A stretch of 7,714 bases of DNA from CBDUUP01 sp965370435 (GTDB lineage Bacteria > Chloroflexota > Anaerolineae > Anaerolineales > UBA11579): contig CBDUUP010000218.1 of NCBI GenBank assembly GCA_965370435.1, positions 1 through 7,714 of the forward strand. The letters run 5' to 3'. Below are positions 1 through 5,615 of the stretch, one piece after another. A program made the translations under genes and the position numbers. How positions within the stretch are numbered: position 1 is the first letter of the stretch; every line of letters starts with the position of its first letter. The notes beneath the pieces are model-generated. The model ran no database searches. It was given only the letters and a program-made list of their open reading frames with translations, and had not been told where the DNA came from.

Positions 1-1
1 A

Positions 2-727
2 GCCAGTAAGTTTCAGGATGCGTCTGCTATTGAGAAATTAGATGACTCTTTTGGCAATTTTGTGAAACTGTGTTCTGTGCGTGAAGATTTCTCCGGAATT
101 TATAAGAAAACAGATTTCGACGGCTATAAATTCATAGTGTATGAAATGTTTGTATCACTAGTTGCTTCGGTGATCAAGTATGATAATTGGGTTGCCCTAG
201 GTCAAGTCCTCTCTAAAGATTTTTTCATTGACAGACAACGCTACTCTAATTCAAACTATCTCCCTTTTACCAGTATTCATGGTTATATCGAGACTCTGAA
301 CATTCAAAGAAATAAACGGCTTAATCTCAATAGAATGTCCGTAACGGGTGATATCCTAAAAGAGCGGTTTACGAATAGTGCGTTGTCTGGACTGCTCACA
401 CATAGAGAATTTATGGAAGCCGACTATTTTTTATTCTTGAGAACTGCCTGTCTTAGTACAGAAAAGGAATTGTCTGGCGCCGCTGCTTATTGGGGACCAT
501 TCAGTTGCATTTTATTGCAGACTCCCCCGAGCTACATAAAGAGGGCTGAAAGTGATGCCTACCTAAGAAAAATATTGCCAGCAATAGGATATAACCCTGG
601 TAAGTTCCCAGACTTTATAAACCATTTCAAAAAAAGCCACCACAAAATAAGATTATTCTTTCAGACAGGTCATTATACAGATCCACTACGAGATTTTGAT
701 ATTGATAAACTTGGAACCCGGAGATGA
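2..727 (+). CDS. Unrecognised protein, C-terminal part (5' end outside window)
   Basis: The frame is open from base 2 without a stop, so this is the last 241 residues or so of a longer protein; the GTG at 62 is probably internal because the coding frame continues upstream of it with no Shine-Dalgarno there. The visible chain looks soluble and mostly alpha-helical, rich in aromatic and charged residues, for example EMFVSLVASVIKYDNW near the start and YFLFLRTACL about the middle. I see no signal peptide, convincing membrane span or catalytic motif, and I cannot assign a family. It ends in DKLGTRR and a TGA. It is markedly A+T-rich compared with the G+C-rich primase genes, suggesting separate acquisition. 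It converges on the minus-strand set that ends at 932. C-terminal helical parts of defence or signalling ATPases can look like this, but that is only an impression. Confidence 0.75.
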   Translation, partial: ASKFQDASAIEKLDDSFGNFVKLCSVREDFSGIYKKTDFDGYKFIVYEMFVSLVASVIKYDNWVALGQVLSKDFFIDRQRYSNSNYLPFTSIHGYIETLNIQRNKRLNLNRMSVTGDILKERFTNSALSGLLTHREFMEADYFLFLRTACLSTEKELSGAAAYWGPFSCILLQTPPSYIKRAESDAYLRKILPAIGYNPGKFPDFINHFKKSHHKIRLFFQTGHYTDPLRDFDIDKLGTRR

Positions 728-777
728 GGTGTTTCGAGCGGAAATATCTTCGCCTGGTGTCGCTTATGAGAATTCCT

Positions 778-817
778 TTTCCCAATGAAAATACTGGGTT
801 TGCATGCGTTTGGGAAA
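778..817. repeat. Weak inverted repeat after the first gene
   Basis: TTTCCCAA at 778-785 and TTGGGAAA at 810-817 are perfect 8-bp complements with a 24-nt loop, about 50 bp downstream of the TGA at 725-727. There is no T-run after the stem and the loop is long, so this would be a weak terminator at best. Bases 728-777 show nothing recognisable. Confidence 0.3.
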
Positions 818-846
818 CCTGACTTCCTGGCAGTCCAACAGCCCTA

Positions 847-910
847 ATGTAGGGGAGCATCCTTCGGCGTCTCGACAAGCTCGACGCTCAGGATCGCCGC
901 TCCCCTACTA
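847..910. repeat. REP/MITE-like imperfect palindrome
   Basis: The outer arms GTAGGGGAGC (849-858) and GCTCCCCTAC (899-908) are perfect 10-bp inverted repeats. Inside them the two halves keep matching with small bulges: ATCCT, GCGTC and TCGA occur in the same order on both strands, closing on CAAGC at the centre. The whole can fold into a bulged hairpin of about 60 nt. It lies between two convergent genes, where such elements often sit and can block read-through from either side. I associate this type of sequence (GAGCTTGTCGA core) with interspersed intergenic repeats in Chloroflexota and other G+C-rich bacteria. That is recall, not a search. Only one copy is present in this window. Confidence 0.65.
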
Positions 911-931
911 CGGACGCCCCTCCCCTCTAAT

Positions 932-1291
932 TCACCCCCCGCTTGGGCTTCCCCTCCTGTCTTCGCTAGAATTCCTCTTTGCTATGTCATGTTCGATTTT
1001 GAGTATCTTGTAAATGCCCTCATTTGCCTCCATATTGTGGATCAGGAGGAATAAGTGAGAAACCAAGAGGTTTAATGGGGCGGTCTCATCATATCCCAGT
1101 CGCTCACGGATTTCTAGGTGGCAGTGGGCCCGGTGCACGTGATACAGAGCGCTCCCCTCCCCCATCGCGATCTTATCCGCATCCTTATCTCCCATAGCCA
1201 CACCATCGTCTACGTTTTCAATCACCTTCCCGCACACATCGCAGAAAATAGCCGGGCACAATCCAGATTCTTTGCGTAACCACTTTATCAT
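932..1291 (-). CDS. Small Cys/His protein, probable zinc binder
   Basis: Counting from the ATG at 1291, the 119-residue protein has a CDVC pair (C17, C20) and a downstream cluster HVHRAHCH (H51, H53, H56, C57, H58) preceding LEIRERLGYD. This spacing fits a small zinc-ribbon or knuckle; metal binding is inferred. The rest is a helical stretch (LLVSHLFLLIHNME) and a charged tail ending in RGSPSGG that looks like added low-complexity sequence. Three ATGs lie in a row (1297, 1294, 1291). The AAAGGAG at 1300-1306 sits only 2 nt from the first but 5 or 8 nt from the other two, so I take 1291, with 1294 equally possible. It is the last gene of the minus-strand set, 53 bp after the 108-residue gene, and is probably an accessory factor of the mobile element. 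No named family recognised. Confidence 0.65.
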   Translation of the reverse strand: MIKWLRKESGLCPAIFCDVCGKVIENVDDGVAMGDKDADKIAMGEGSALYHVHRAHCHLEIRERLGYDETAPLNLLVSHLFLLIHNMEANEGIYKILKIEHDIAKRNSSEDRRGSPSGG

Positions 1292-1308
1292 CATCATCTC
1301 TCCTTTAG

Positions 1309-1335
1309 GGACCGGAGGGGGCCTCCCTCAGGTCC
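1309..1335. repeat. G+C-rich hairpin between two small genes
   Basis: GGACC (1309-1313) pairs with GGTCC (1331-1335), and inside it GGAGG (1314-1318) pairs with CCTCC (1322-1326) around a GGG loop, with a CTCA bulge on one side. It occupies the gap between the stop of the 108-residue gene and the Shine-Dalgarno of the Cys/His gene, both on the minus strand. It has no T-run, so an attenuating or RNA-stabilising hairpin is more likely than a full terminator. Confidence 0.45.
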
Positions 1336-1344
1336 TCATAGCGT

Positions 1345-1671
1345 CTACATCCGCCAATTAATATCCAAGACGACCACGGAGCTTTTTTGGTCTTCTGCGT
1401 CTACGATTGCGGCAATGGAGACATAGAAAGATCCTACTAAACCGAGATAATCTTTCAATTCAGTTTTCAAGGCAGTCGTCAAATGGCCCATCATGCCCTG
1501 GCTGGGGAATTCTCGATTGCATATCTCGAACTCCACCTTGTCAACTTTCTTCTTCGCGGTCAACTTTCGAAATTTCACCTCATAGGAACCCTCCCCTGGG
1601 TAATATCTATTTAGGATGGAAGAGATCATCATCATCAACTCATCCTTTGATATGCGTTCTAGAGAACTCAT
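1345..1671 (-). CDS. Hypothetical protein, 108 residues, mobile-element cargo
   Basis: The ATG at 1671 is preceded by AAGGAG with an 8-nt gap, which fixes the start. The protein begins with an amphipathic helix (ERISKDELMMMISSILNRYY), continues with a basic segment (KFRKLTAKKKVDKVEFEI) and ends with alternating hydrophobic residues typical of beta strands (FYVSIAAIVDAEDQ, SSVVVLDINWRM). I see no Cys motif, signal peptide or membrane span and recognise no family. Small basic proteins beside a replication origin can be DNA-binding regulators or copy-number factors, but nothing in the sequence shows this. Its start lies 38 bp from the inner edge of the left 9-bp repeat array, so those repeats could also act as its operator. 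It is followed by the Cys/His gene on the same strand. Confidence 0.6.
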   Translation of the reverse strand: MSSLERISKDELMMMISSILNRYYPGEGSYEVKFRKLTAKKKVDKVEFEICNREFPSQGMMGHLTTALKTELKDYLGLVGSFYVSIAAIVDAEDQKSSVVVLDINWRM

Positions 1672-1708
1672 TTTGACAACTCCTTGTTTAGTTAGTTTTC
1701 TCGTTCCC

Positions 1709-1735
1709 TATGTATGATATGTACCTTATGTAGCT
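1709..1735 (+). repeat. Left array of three 9-bp iteron-like repeats
   Basis: Three contiguous 9-mers share TATGTA followed by a variable triplet: TATGTATGA (1709-1717), TATGTACCT (1718-1726) and TATGTAGCT (1727-1735). The period is exactly 9 bp. The same units recur in the opposite orientation at 1800-1826. Confidence 0.75.
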
Positions 1736-1799
1736 ATTCCCTATTCTTACCTATATATTTAATCCTCCTTTATTAATTTAATGATTAACAAAGGAAATA
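1736..1799. other. A+T-rich spacer, putative unwinding element of an origin
   Basis: These 64 bp between the two repeat arrays are strongly A+T-rich (for example CTATATATTTAAT at 1751-1763 and TTTAATGATTAA at 1777-1788), in sharp contrast with the G+C-rich helicase gene beside them. Together with the flanking arrays this matches the layout of an iteron origin: initiator-binding repeats around an easily melted segment. The adjacent P4-type primase-helicase is the natural initiator candidate. I found no convincing DnaA box. The alternative is an A+T-rich promoter for the 108-residue gene with operator repeats. Confidence 0.5.
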
Positions 1800-1826
1800 A
1801 GGTACATAAGGTACATAAGCTACATA
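1800..1826 (-). repeat. Right array of three 9-bp iteron-like repeats, inverted
   Basis: AGGTACATA (1800-1808), AGGTACATA (1809-1817) and AGCTACATA (1818-1826) are the reverse complements of TATGTACCT, TATGTACCT and TATGTAGCT, the units of the left array. The array ends 4 bp before the helicase stop codon (TGA, forward 1831-1833), so it lies directly downstream of that gene. Confidence 0.75.
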
Positions 1827-1830
1827 AAAA

Positions 1831-3501
1831 TCACTCTTTTATGGAATCTCTCAAAGAAAGTCCTATCCAGAACATTCCAGAAGTGACTCGTTTCTTCTTG
1901 AATCCCCTCTCTCCCAGTCGCTGGCTGAAGAATCGTTGGCTCCACACCCTATCCCCGCCTGTCTCGCACCAGGCCTTGTAAGCCTTATACATGTCGGTGG
2001 CCCCCGCCTCCACGCCCACCCCCTCCACACAGCAGGCCTGGATGAAGCCCGCCAGCACGTCCATCTCGGCCCGGTACTCGCCGGTGGCCTGCTCCACCGC
2101 CTTGGGGGCCATCAGCCTGCCATCGGACTGCCAGTCCAGACAGCCCCGCACCGCCCAGGCCAGGATGCCGTCCAGCTCGGCCCGCAGCTTCTCCAGCAGG
2201 TCCCGGTCGCGCTCCGCCTCCGGGATGGTGACGGTGAAAGGAAGCAGCCGGATGCGCCGCCAGATCGACTCGGAATTCTCCTTGATGCCCGGCTTCTGGT
2301 TCACCGGGAACCAGAGCTTCCCCGTCCCCACGAACTCGAAATAGTCTTGATACAGGTGCCGAGCCGATATCTTGTCCCCCCCGGTGAGCTGCTTCACCAG
2401 ATGGAGGGCCAGCCGCTTGTTGGAGGCTATCTCCGACACCGAGACGAACCTGGCCCCCTCCAGCGCCGCCACCGCGTAGGGCTTGCTTTCCCCCTCCACC
2501 AGCAGCGCCGGCGGGGCCTGCACCCCATAGTCCCCCACGATCTCCAGAATGGCCCGCAGGAAGGTGGACTTGCCGTTGGCCCCGGCCCCGTAGGGGAAGA
2601 AGAGGCACTGCTCGCGGGTATCCCCGGTCAGGGAGTAGCCCACCGCCTGCTGCAAATAGCCTATCAGCGCTTGGTCGCCGTTCAAGACCGTCTCCAGGAA
2701 GGCCTCCCAGCGGGGACATTCCGCCTCCGGGTGGTAGGCCGCTCCGGCCAGCTTGGTGATCCGGTAGCCGGAGTTGTGGGGCATAAGGTCTCCGGTCCTC
2801 AGGTCCAGGATGCCGTTCTGCACATTGAGCAGCCAGGGATGCTGGTTGAAATCCTCGGCCCGCATGGCCAGGCGTCCCTCGGCCAGCTCCACCGCCGCCT
2901 TCAAACGGTTGCGGCTGAAGGACTTGTAGCCGAACTCCATCAGCGCTTCGGCGCCCTCCTCCCCCAGGGTGGCCGCCTCCAGGGGGATGACCTTCTTGAG
3001 GGCCGCCTCCGCCCAGACCATCACCTTGCGGGTCTTATCCCGCTCCCAGCGCATCCCGTCCCATACCATCCAGCCCCAGTCCGAGACGTAGCGCATCCGC
3101 TCGCCCAGAGTCCGGGCCAGCCTTGCGGCGTTGGCCGCCTCGGTGCAGCGGGGGTCCAGGGGCGGGGGTTCTTTGCGAGCGGCCAGCTTCTTGCGCCCGG
3201 CGGTGAGGCCGCTTTGCAGGGTGGCCTCCACTTCTTTATGCGGCAATCCGGCGGAGATTGCGGCCCCGGTCAGGTCTCGCTCCACCTGCGCCAGGGTCAG
3301 CTCCCCGGCGGCGATGAGGCCGCCCAGGCCGAAAGCGACCGTATTGAGGGTGGCGTTGCGCTCCCCTTCGAGGGCGGAGGCCACCCGGCTCACAGCCCGT
3401 TTCAAAGCCCGCTGCGCCAGGGCGGCGGGCGTGGCGACCCCGCCGGATCTCTCGATTTTCTCCCGCAGCCATTCGGGAATCTCGGCCAGGTCTACGCCCA
3501 C
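1831..3501 (-). CDS. P4/D5-type SF3 helicase with primase C-terminal region
   Basis: This is the ATP-driven replicative helicase half of a phage/plasmid primase-helicase, 556 residues from the GTG at 3501. Residues 25-105 resemble the primase C-terminal helical domain that normally follows prim-pol (GERNATLNTVAFGLG, LQSGLTAGR). Residues 215-290 carry the D5 N-terminal signature (LLNVQNGILDLRTGDL). The SF3 helicase core follows: Walker A GAGANGKST (305-313, K311), a Walker B-like ARFVSVSEI (350-358, E357), KQLTGGDKISAR (370-381), sensor Asn in FPVNQKP (N401) and the arginine pair of WRRIRLLPF (415-416). The C-terminal 60 residues (YKAYKAWC to KKKRVTSGMFWIG) look like the poxvirus D5-type winged-helix end, a candidate origin-binding domain. 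A Shine-Dalgarno precedes the GTG, and its first codons overlap the end of the prim-pol gene. It is strongly G+C-rich. Family assignment is firm; the role in element replication is inferred. Confidence 0.93.
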   Translation of the reverse strand: MGVDLAEIPEWLREKIERSGGVATPAALAQRALKRAVSRVASALEGERNATLNTVAFGLGGLIAAGELTLAQVERDLTGAAISAGLPHKEVEATLQSGLTAGRKKLAARKEPPPLDPRCTEAANAARLARTLGERMRYVSDWGWMVWDGMRWERDKTRKVMVWAEAALKKVIPLEAATLGEEGAEALMEFGYKSFSRNRLKAAVELAEGRLAMRAEDFNQHPWLLNVQNGILDLRTGDLMPHNSGYRITKLAGAAYHPEAECPRWEAFLETVLNGDQALIGYLQQAVGYSLTGDTREQCLFFPYGAGANGKSTFLRAILEIVGDYGVQAPPALLVEGESKPYAVAALEGARFVSVSEIASNKRLALHLVKQLTGGDKISARHLYQDYFEFVGTGKLWFPVNQKPGIKENSESIWRRIRLLPFTVTIPEAERDRDLLEKLRAELDGILAWAVRGCLDWQSDGRLMAPKAVEQATGEYRAEMDVLAGFIQACCVEGVGVEAGATDMYKAYKAWCETGGDRVWSQRFFSQRLGERGFKKKRVTSGMFWIGLSLRDSIKE

Positions 3502-3953
3502 CGGTACACCTCCCCGCTCACGTGCACGGAGGGCGGGGCCACCACGCAGCCCCCCTCCCCCCGGATATCTATCCCCGGCTCCAGCCCCGCCCGGGTGGGG
3601 AGCGGCCGGTCACAGCGGAAGTACAGGTGGAAGCCGCCCCCGCCGGTGAGGGCCATCCGGGTTTTGGGCAGCTTCCCCAGCCTCCCCTCCAGCGCGGAGA
3701 GGCTCTCCCGGCCGGTTTGACCGTCCACGTCCACCACCACCAGCCCGCCCCCGGTGAGGATGCCGACGTTGGCCTCGGGCCACTGCTCCCACCAGCGCTT
3801 GATGAGGGCCGGGTCGGTGGTCGCCAGGGAAGGCCACTTCTTGAGCAGGGGCCGCTTGCCCTTCCCGCTCATCTCCGGGCCGTGGAGGGGCAGAACCCGC
3901 CAGCCCTGCGCGGCGTAGGATAGCGCGGCTTGGTAAATTTGGTTATCGTTCAC
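3492..3953 (-). CDS. Bifunctional primase-polymerase N-terminal domain protein
   Basis: This 153-residue protein is an archaeo-eukaryotic-type primase-polymerase domain that makes primers and extends DNA. From the GTG at 3953: the N-terminal helix and strand AAQGWRVLPLHG (14-25), the hydrophobic strand ending in the metal-binding DVD (LVVVDVDG, D75 and D77), the GGGGFHLYF motif with catalytic His (H109), and IDIRGEGGCVVAPPSVH (128-144), which completes the active site. I chose the GTG at 3953 because AGGAG lies 7 nt upstream; an in-frame GTG at 3980 has no such signal. The protein stops at YRWA, exactly where fused relatives run on through a short linker to an xPEWL motif. That motif is found at the start of the next gene (IPEWL) in the -1 frame. 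Either the gene is naturally split, recodes by -1 frameshift, or has lost one G. Confidence 0.9.
   Translation of the reverse strand: MNDNQIYQAALSYAAQGWRVLPLHGPEMSGKGKRPLLKKWPSLATTDPALIKRWWEQWPEANVGILTGGGLVVVDVDGQTGRESLSALEGRLGKLPKTRMALTGGGGFHLYFRCDRPLPTRAGLEPGIDIRGEGGCVVAPPSVHVSGEVYRWA
3507..3515 (-). promoter_or_regulatory. Shine-Dalgarno inside prim-pol for the helicase start
   Basis: On the minus strand GGGGAGGTG ends 5 nt before the GTG at 3501, giving a 7-nt gap from its GGAGG core. It supports a real, translationally coupled start for the helicase within the last codons of prim-pol. An internal Shine-Dalgarno at this distance could equally stimulate -1 frameshifting. Confidence 0.55.
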
Positions 3954-4047
3954 GTTTTCTCTCCTTGAACTGGTTGACACCCTTAGAGGGTTGGCGGCGC
4001 TGGCCGGGGAACTGCCAAAATTTCCCGAACTACACCGATACCCTCAT

Positions 4048-4075
4048 ACTATAGCACATTTGTTCTAAAAATCAA
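4048..4075 (-). promoter_or_regulatory. Sigma70-type promoter for the prim-pol/helicase genes
   Basis: On the minus strand TTGATT (4075-4070) and TATAGT (4053-4048) are separated by 16 bp. Transcription would start near 4041, leaving an untranslated leader of about 90 nt before the GTG at 3953. No other promoter of this quality lies upstream of the gene on this strand. Confidence 0.6.
4054..4065 (-). promoter_or_regulatory. SOS-box-like site in the primase promoter spacer
   Basis: GAACAAATGTGC on the minus strand matches the Gram-positive LexA consensus GAAC-N4-GTTC at seven of the eight defined bases, and its central AAAT fits the R-N-R-Y preference. It fills most of the gap between -35 and -10, where a bound repressor would block polymerase. 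A half-matching CGAACACGTTTGTA lies upstream at 4091-4104 (plus-strand reading). The LexA motif of this host is unknown to me, so the call is tentative. Confidence 0.3.
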
Positions 4076-4099
4076 TAGTATTATTGCTTACGAACACGT

Positions 4100-4158
4100 T
4101 TGTAAATATATTGACTTAATTTTTTTCGGCAAGATTTCGGTTGTAAATATATTTACAA
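4100..4158. repeat. Paired A+T-rich palindromes, probable operators
   Basis: TTGTAAATATATTTACAA at 4141-4158 is a perfect 18-bp palindrome. Outside it CGG (4138-4140) and CCG (4161-4163) also pair, with a two-base bulge. A degenerate copy at 4100-4117 keeps 15 of the 18 bases, including the identical 13-mer TTGTAAATATATT. The copies are 41 bp apart, about four helical turns, so dimers would bind on the same face. They lie upstream of the minus-strand primase promoter and about 60 bp upstream of the plus-strand operon promoter, so a regulator could serve either. Confidence 0.55.
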
Positions 4159-4219
4159 AACCGTTCCCCAGTGTTGATGCTCGCCCCAGAACTGAAATGC
4201 ACCCGAATCTCAAAGCTAC

Positions 4220-4247
4220 TTGACAAGGAAGAATAATTAGGTATACT
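4220..4247 (+). promoter_or_regulatory. Strong sigma70-type promoter for the mauED-like operon
   Basis: A perfect TTGACA (4220-4225) is followed after 16 bp by TATACT (4242-4247), one base off the consensus TATAAT. The start of transcription should be near 4254, giving an untranslated leader of about 114 nt before the ATG at 4368. This is the best promoter in the window. Confidence 0.75.
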
Positions 4248-4268
4248 AAATATGATGGGTCTACGTTA

Positions 4269-4280
4269 AAGGGGCCCCTT
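4269..4280. repeat. 12-bp perfect palindrome in the operon leader
   Basis: AAGGGGCCCCTT is a perfect palindrome without a loop, roughly 15-26 nt into the predicted transcript. Its place just inside the promoter suggests an operator rather than an RNA hairpin. Bases 4281-4357 show nothing else recognisable. Confidence 0.35.
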
Positions 4281-4367
4281 GTTTCCAACGCATTGCAACC
4301 AACATCTTAGCCCTCTTCTTTCATAGCAGAATACCATCAAATTTGGCGTGTCTGTAAAGGAAGTGGA

Positions 4368-5000
4368 ATGTTAACTATACTTGCACACCCATATTCGATT
4401 CTCCTGGCGCGCTTGGCGTTGGGGGTAGTTTTCCTGGTCTCTGGGCTGGGAAAGGTCTTCCAGCGCGAGCAAACCATAAGTGACGTGATCGCTTACGACA
4501 TTCTGCCCCGGCCTCTGGCCCGGGTTTATGGAACGCTGCTCCCCTGGGGCGAGTTGACTCTCGCTACGCTGCTGTTTCTGGGCCTGTGGACCCAACTCGC
4601 CGCCCTCGCCCTGGGGTTGTTGTTGATGAGCTTTGCGATTGCGGTGAGTGCGAACCTGATTCGGGGCCGGGATATGTCCTGCGGCTGCTTCGGGAGCGTC
4701 GCCAAGGAGAAACTCGGATGGCCCACCCTGGGGCGCATTGTGGTCTTACTGGCATTGGCCTCTGGAGTGGCAACCTGGGCGGAGGGCCATTTTGCCATAG
4801 ATGGCGTTCTGGCCTCCGGGGGACTTGAATACGTGCAATGGCCGCCCTGGATAGATTTCTGGCCAGTCTTGGTCACAGCTACGTTGCTGCTCCTGGCATA
4901 CCGGCTTCTCATTCAAGCCAATCAAGTTATCGCTGATCATCGTCATCTTAAAGTGGATTTGGAAGATCATTTTAAGGAAAAATTGGAAACTATCGTTTAG
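4368..5000 (+). CDS. MauE/DoxX-type redox-associated membrane protein
   Basis: This 210-residue membrane protein resembles MauE, which with MauD is needed to fold and oxidise the disulfide-rich methylamine dehydrogenase light chain. The N-terminal signature LARLALGVVFLVSGLGKV (13-30) is typical of the DoxX/MauE fold. Probable membrane segments lie at about 10-28, 57-75, 78-97, 120-138 and 165-184. The loop after the third has SCGCFG (104-109), the Cys-x-Cys-Phe-Gly motif characteristic of MauE-like proteins, where the cysteines probably relay electrons. After the last span comes a charged tail ending in HFKEKLETIV. The length is close to that of MauE. AAAGGAAG precedes the ATG at 4368. It is the first gene after the strong promoter, with 11 bp to the next gene. 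General DoxX-family membership is secure; a MauE-like disulfide role rests on the motif and the neighbours. Confidence 0.88.
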   Translation: MLTILAHPYSILLARLALGVVFLVSGLGKVFQREQTISDVIAYDILPRPLARVYGTLLPWGELTLATLLFLGLWTQLAALALGLLLMSFAIAVSANLIRGRDMSCGCFGSVAKEKLGWPTLGRIVVLLALASGVATWAEGHFAIDGVLASGGLEYVQWPPWIDFWPVLVTATLLLLAYRLLIQANQVIADHRHLKVDLEDHFKEKLETIV

Positions 5001-5011
5001 AAGGAAGTCCC

Positions 5012-5596
5012 ATGGAAGGATTCTGGCTGATCTCATACATCGCGTTATGGTTGTTTGTATCGCTGCAGGCGTTGCTGGTCCTCGCATTACTTCGGCACAT
5101 TGGGAATCTGCGCTTGTGGCTGCGGCAGGCGGGCGTTATCCGGGATGTAGCGTCAACTGAAGATGGCCCTCCCCTGGGGGCTGAAGTTACCGAGTTTTAC
5201 GAGGTCCTTCACAACATAGTGGAACCTCCCGTAGAATTGGAAAACCACAAGGCGAAAATGCTAGTCTTTGTGCCCACCGGTTTTTTCGGCTGTGACGATC
5301 TGATCCCGGCGATAAGAGATTTCGAGGGGGAGTATTTCAACGATTTCCAAACCATTCTCGTCAGTTTTGAGCCTGGCGTGGAGGAACAGTTTGAGGTTGC
5401 CAGACGGCAAGGAGTGAAAGCCCCCATTGTTTTGAAACACTCTTGGGAGGTTTCCCGAGTCTTCCATGTGATGACAGCGCCCTATGCCGTGATGGTTGAT
5501 GGAGATAACGTGGCCCGGGCAAAGATGCCGGTTAGTAATTGGGATGGCTTGCAAAGCCTGCTTGAATCCTACCAGCAAAGCATGCAAGCCTCATGA
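5012..5596 (+). CDS. MauD-like membrane-anchored thioredoxin-fold protein, CxxC degenerate
   Basis: A 194-residue protein with one N-terminal membrane anchor (about residues 4-27) and an extracytoplasmic thioredoxin-like domain. The strand MLVFVPTG (83-90) leads into the active-site position, the helix DDLIPAIRDFEGEY follows, and TAPYAVMVDGDNVARAKMP (155-173) holds the cis-proline (P157) and following strands expected of MauD/TlpA-type folds. In MauD the active site reads CxxC just after the Pro-Thr; here it is PTGFFGC, with only C94 present and Gly or Phe where the first Cys should be. C94 is the only Cys in the whole protein. It therefore cannot be an ordinary dithiol oxidoreductase, and may bind clients, act by mixed disulfide, or be structural. 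GAAGGAAG precedes the ATG. It lies 11 bp after the MauE-like gene and 19 bp before the Cys-rich gene. Confidence 0.82.
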   Translation: MEGFWLISYIALWLFVSLQALLVLALLRHIGNLRLWLRQAGVIRDVASTEDGPPLGAEVTEFYEVLHNIVEPPVELENHKAKMLVFVPTGFFGCDDLIPAIRDFEGEYFNDFQTILVSFEPGVEEQFEVARRQGVKAPIVLKHSWEVSRVFHVMTAPYAVMVDGDNVARAKMPVSNWDGLQSLLESYQQSMQAS

Positions 5597-5615
5597 TTTG
5601 GTCAGGAGGTGACCC

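Noticed and set aside
627..878. 83-residue minus-strand frame
   Set aside because: It starts within the REP-like palindrome and ends antisense to the first gene; no supporting signal.
1172..1180. TTATCCGCA resembling a DnaA box
   Set aside because: It lies inside the Cys/His gene, has one mismatch, and is isolated from the repeat arrays.
1763..1770. AAAGGAGG on the minus strand in the A+T-rich spacer
   Set aside because: It is a perfect Shine-Dalgarno-like string, but no usual start codon follows at a workable distance.
1709..1826. A CRISPR array
   Set aside because: The repeats are 9 bp, directly adjacent without spacers, and inverted between the two groups.
1781..1981. Plus-strand frame beginning MINKGNKVHKVHKLHK
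   Set aside because: The KVHKVHK pattern is only the translation of the 9-bp repeats, and the rest is antisense to the helicase end.
1985..2719. 244-residue minus-strand frame inside the helicase gene
   Set aside because: It is a frame-shifted, Gly/Ala/Arg-rich shadow of the same helicase region.
1936..3720. 594-residue open frame on the plus strand opposite the helicase
   Set aside because: It is antisense to a gene with clear helicase motifs, is very rich in Pro, Gly, Arg and His, and arises from strong third-position G+C bias. No Shine-Dalgarno or known motif supports it.
4088..4288. 66-residue minus-strand frame in the control region
   Set aside because: It covers the palindrome pair and the strong plus-strand promoter, has no Shine-Dalgarno, and its composition does not look coding.
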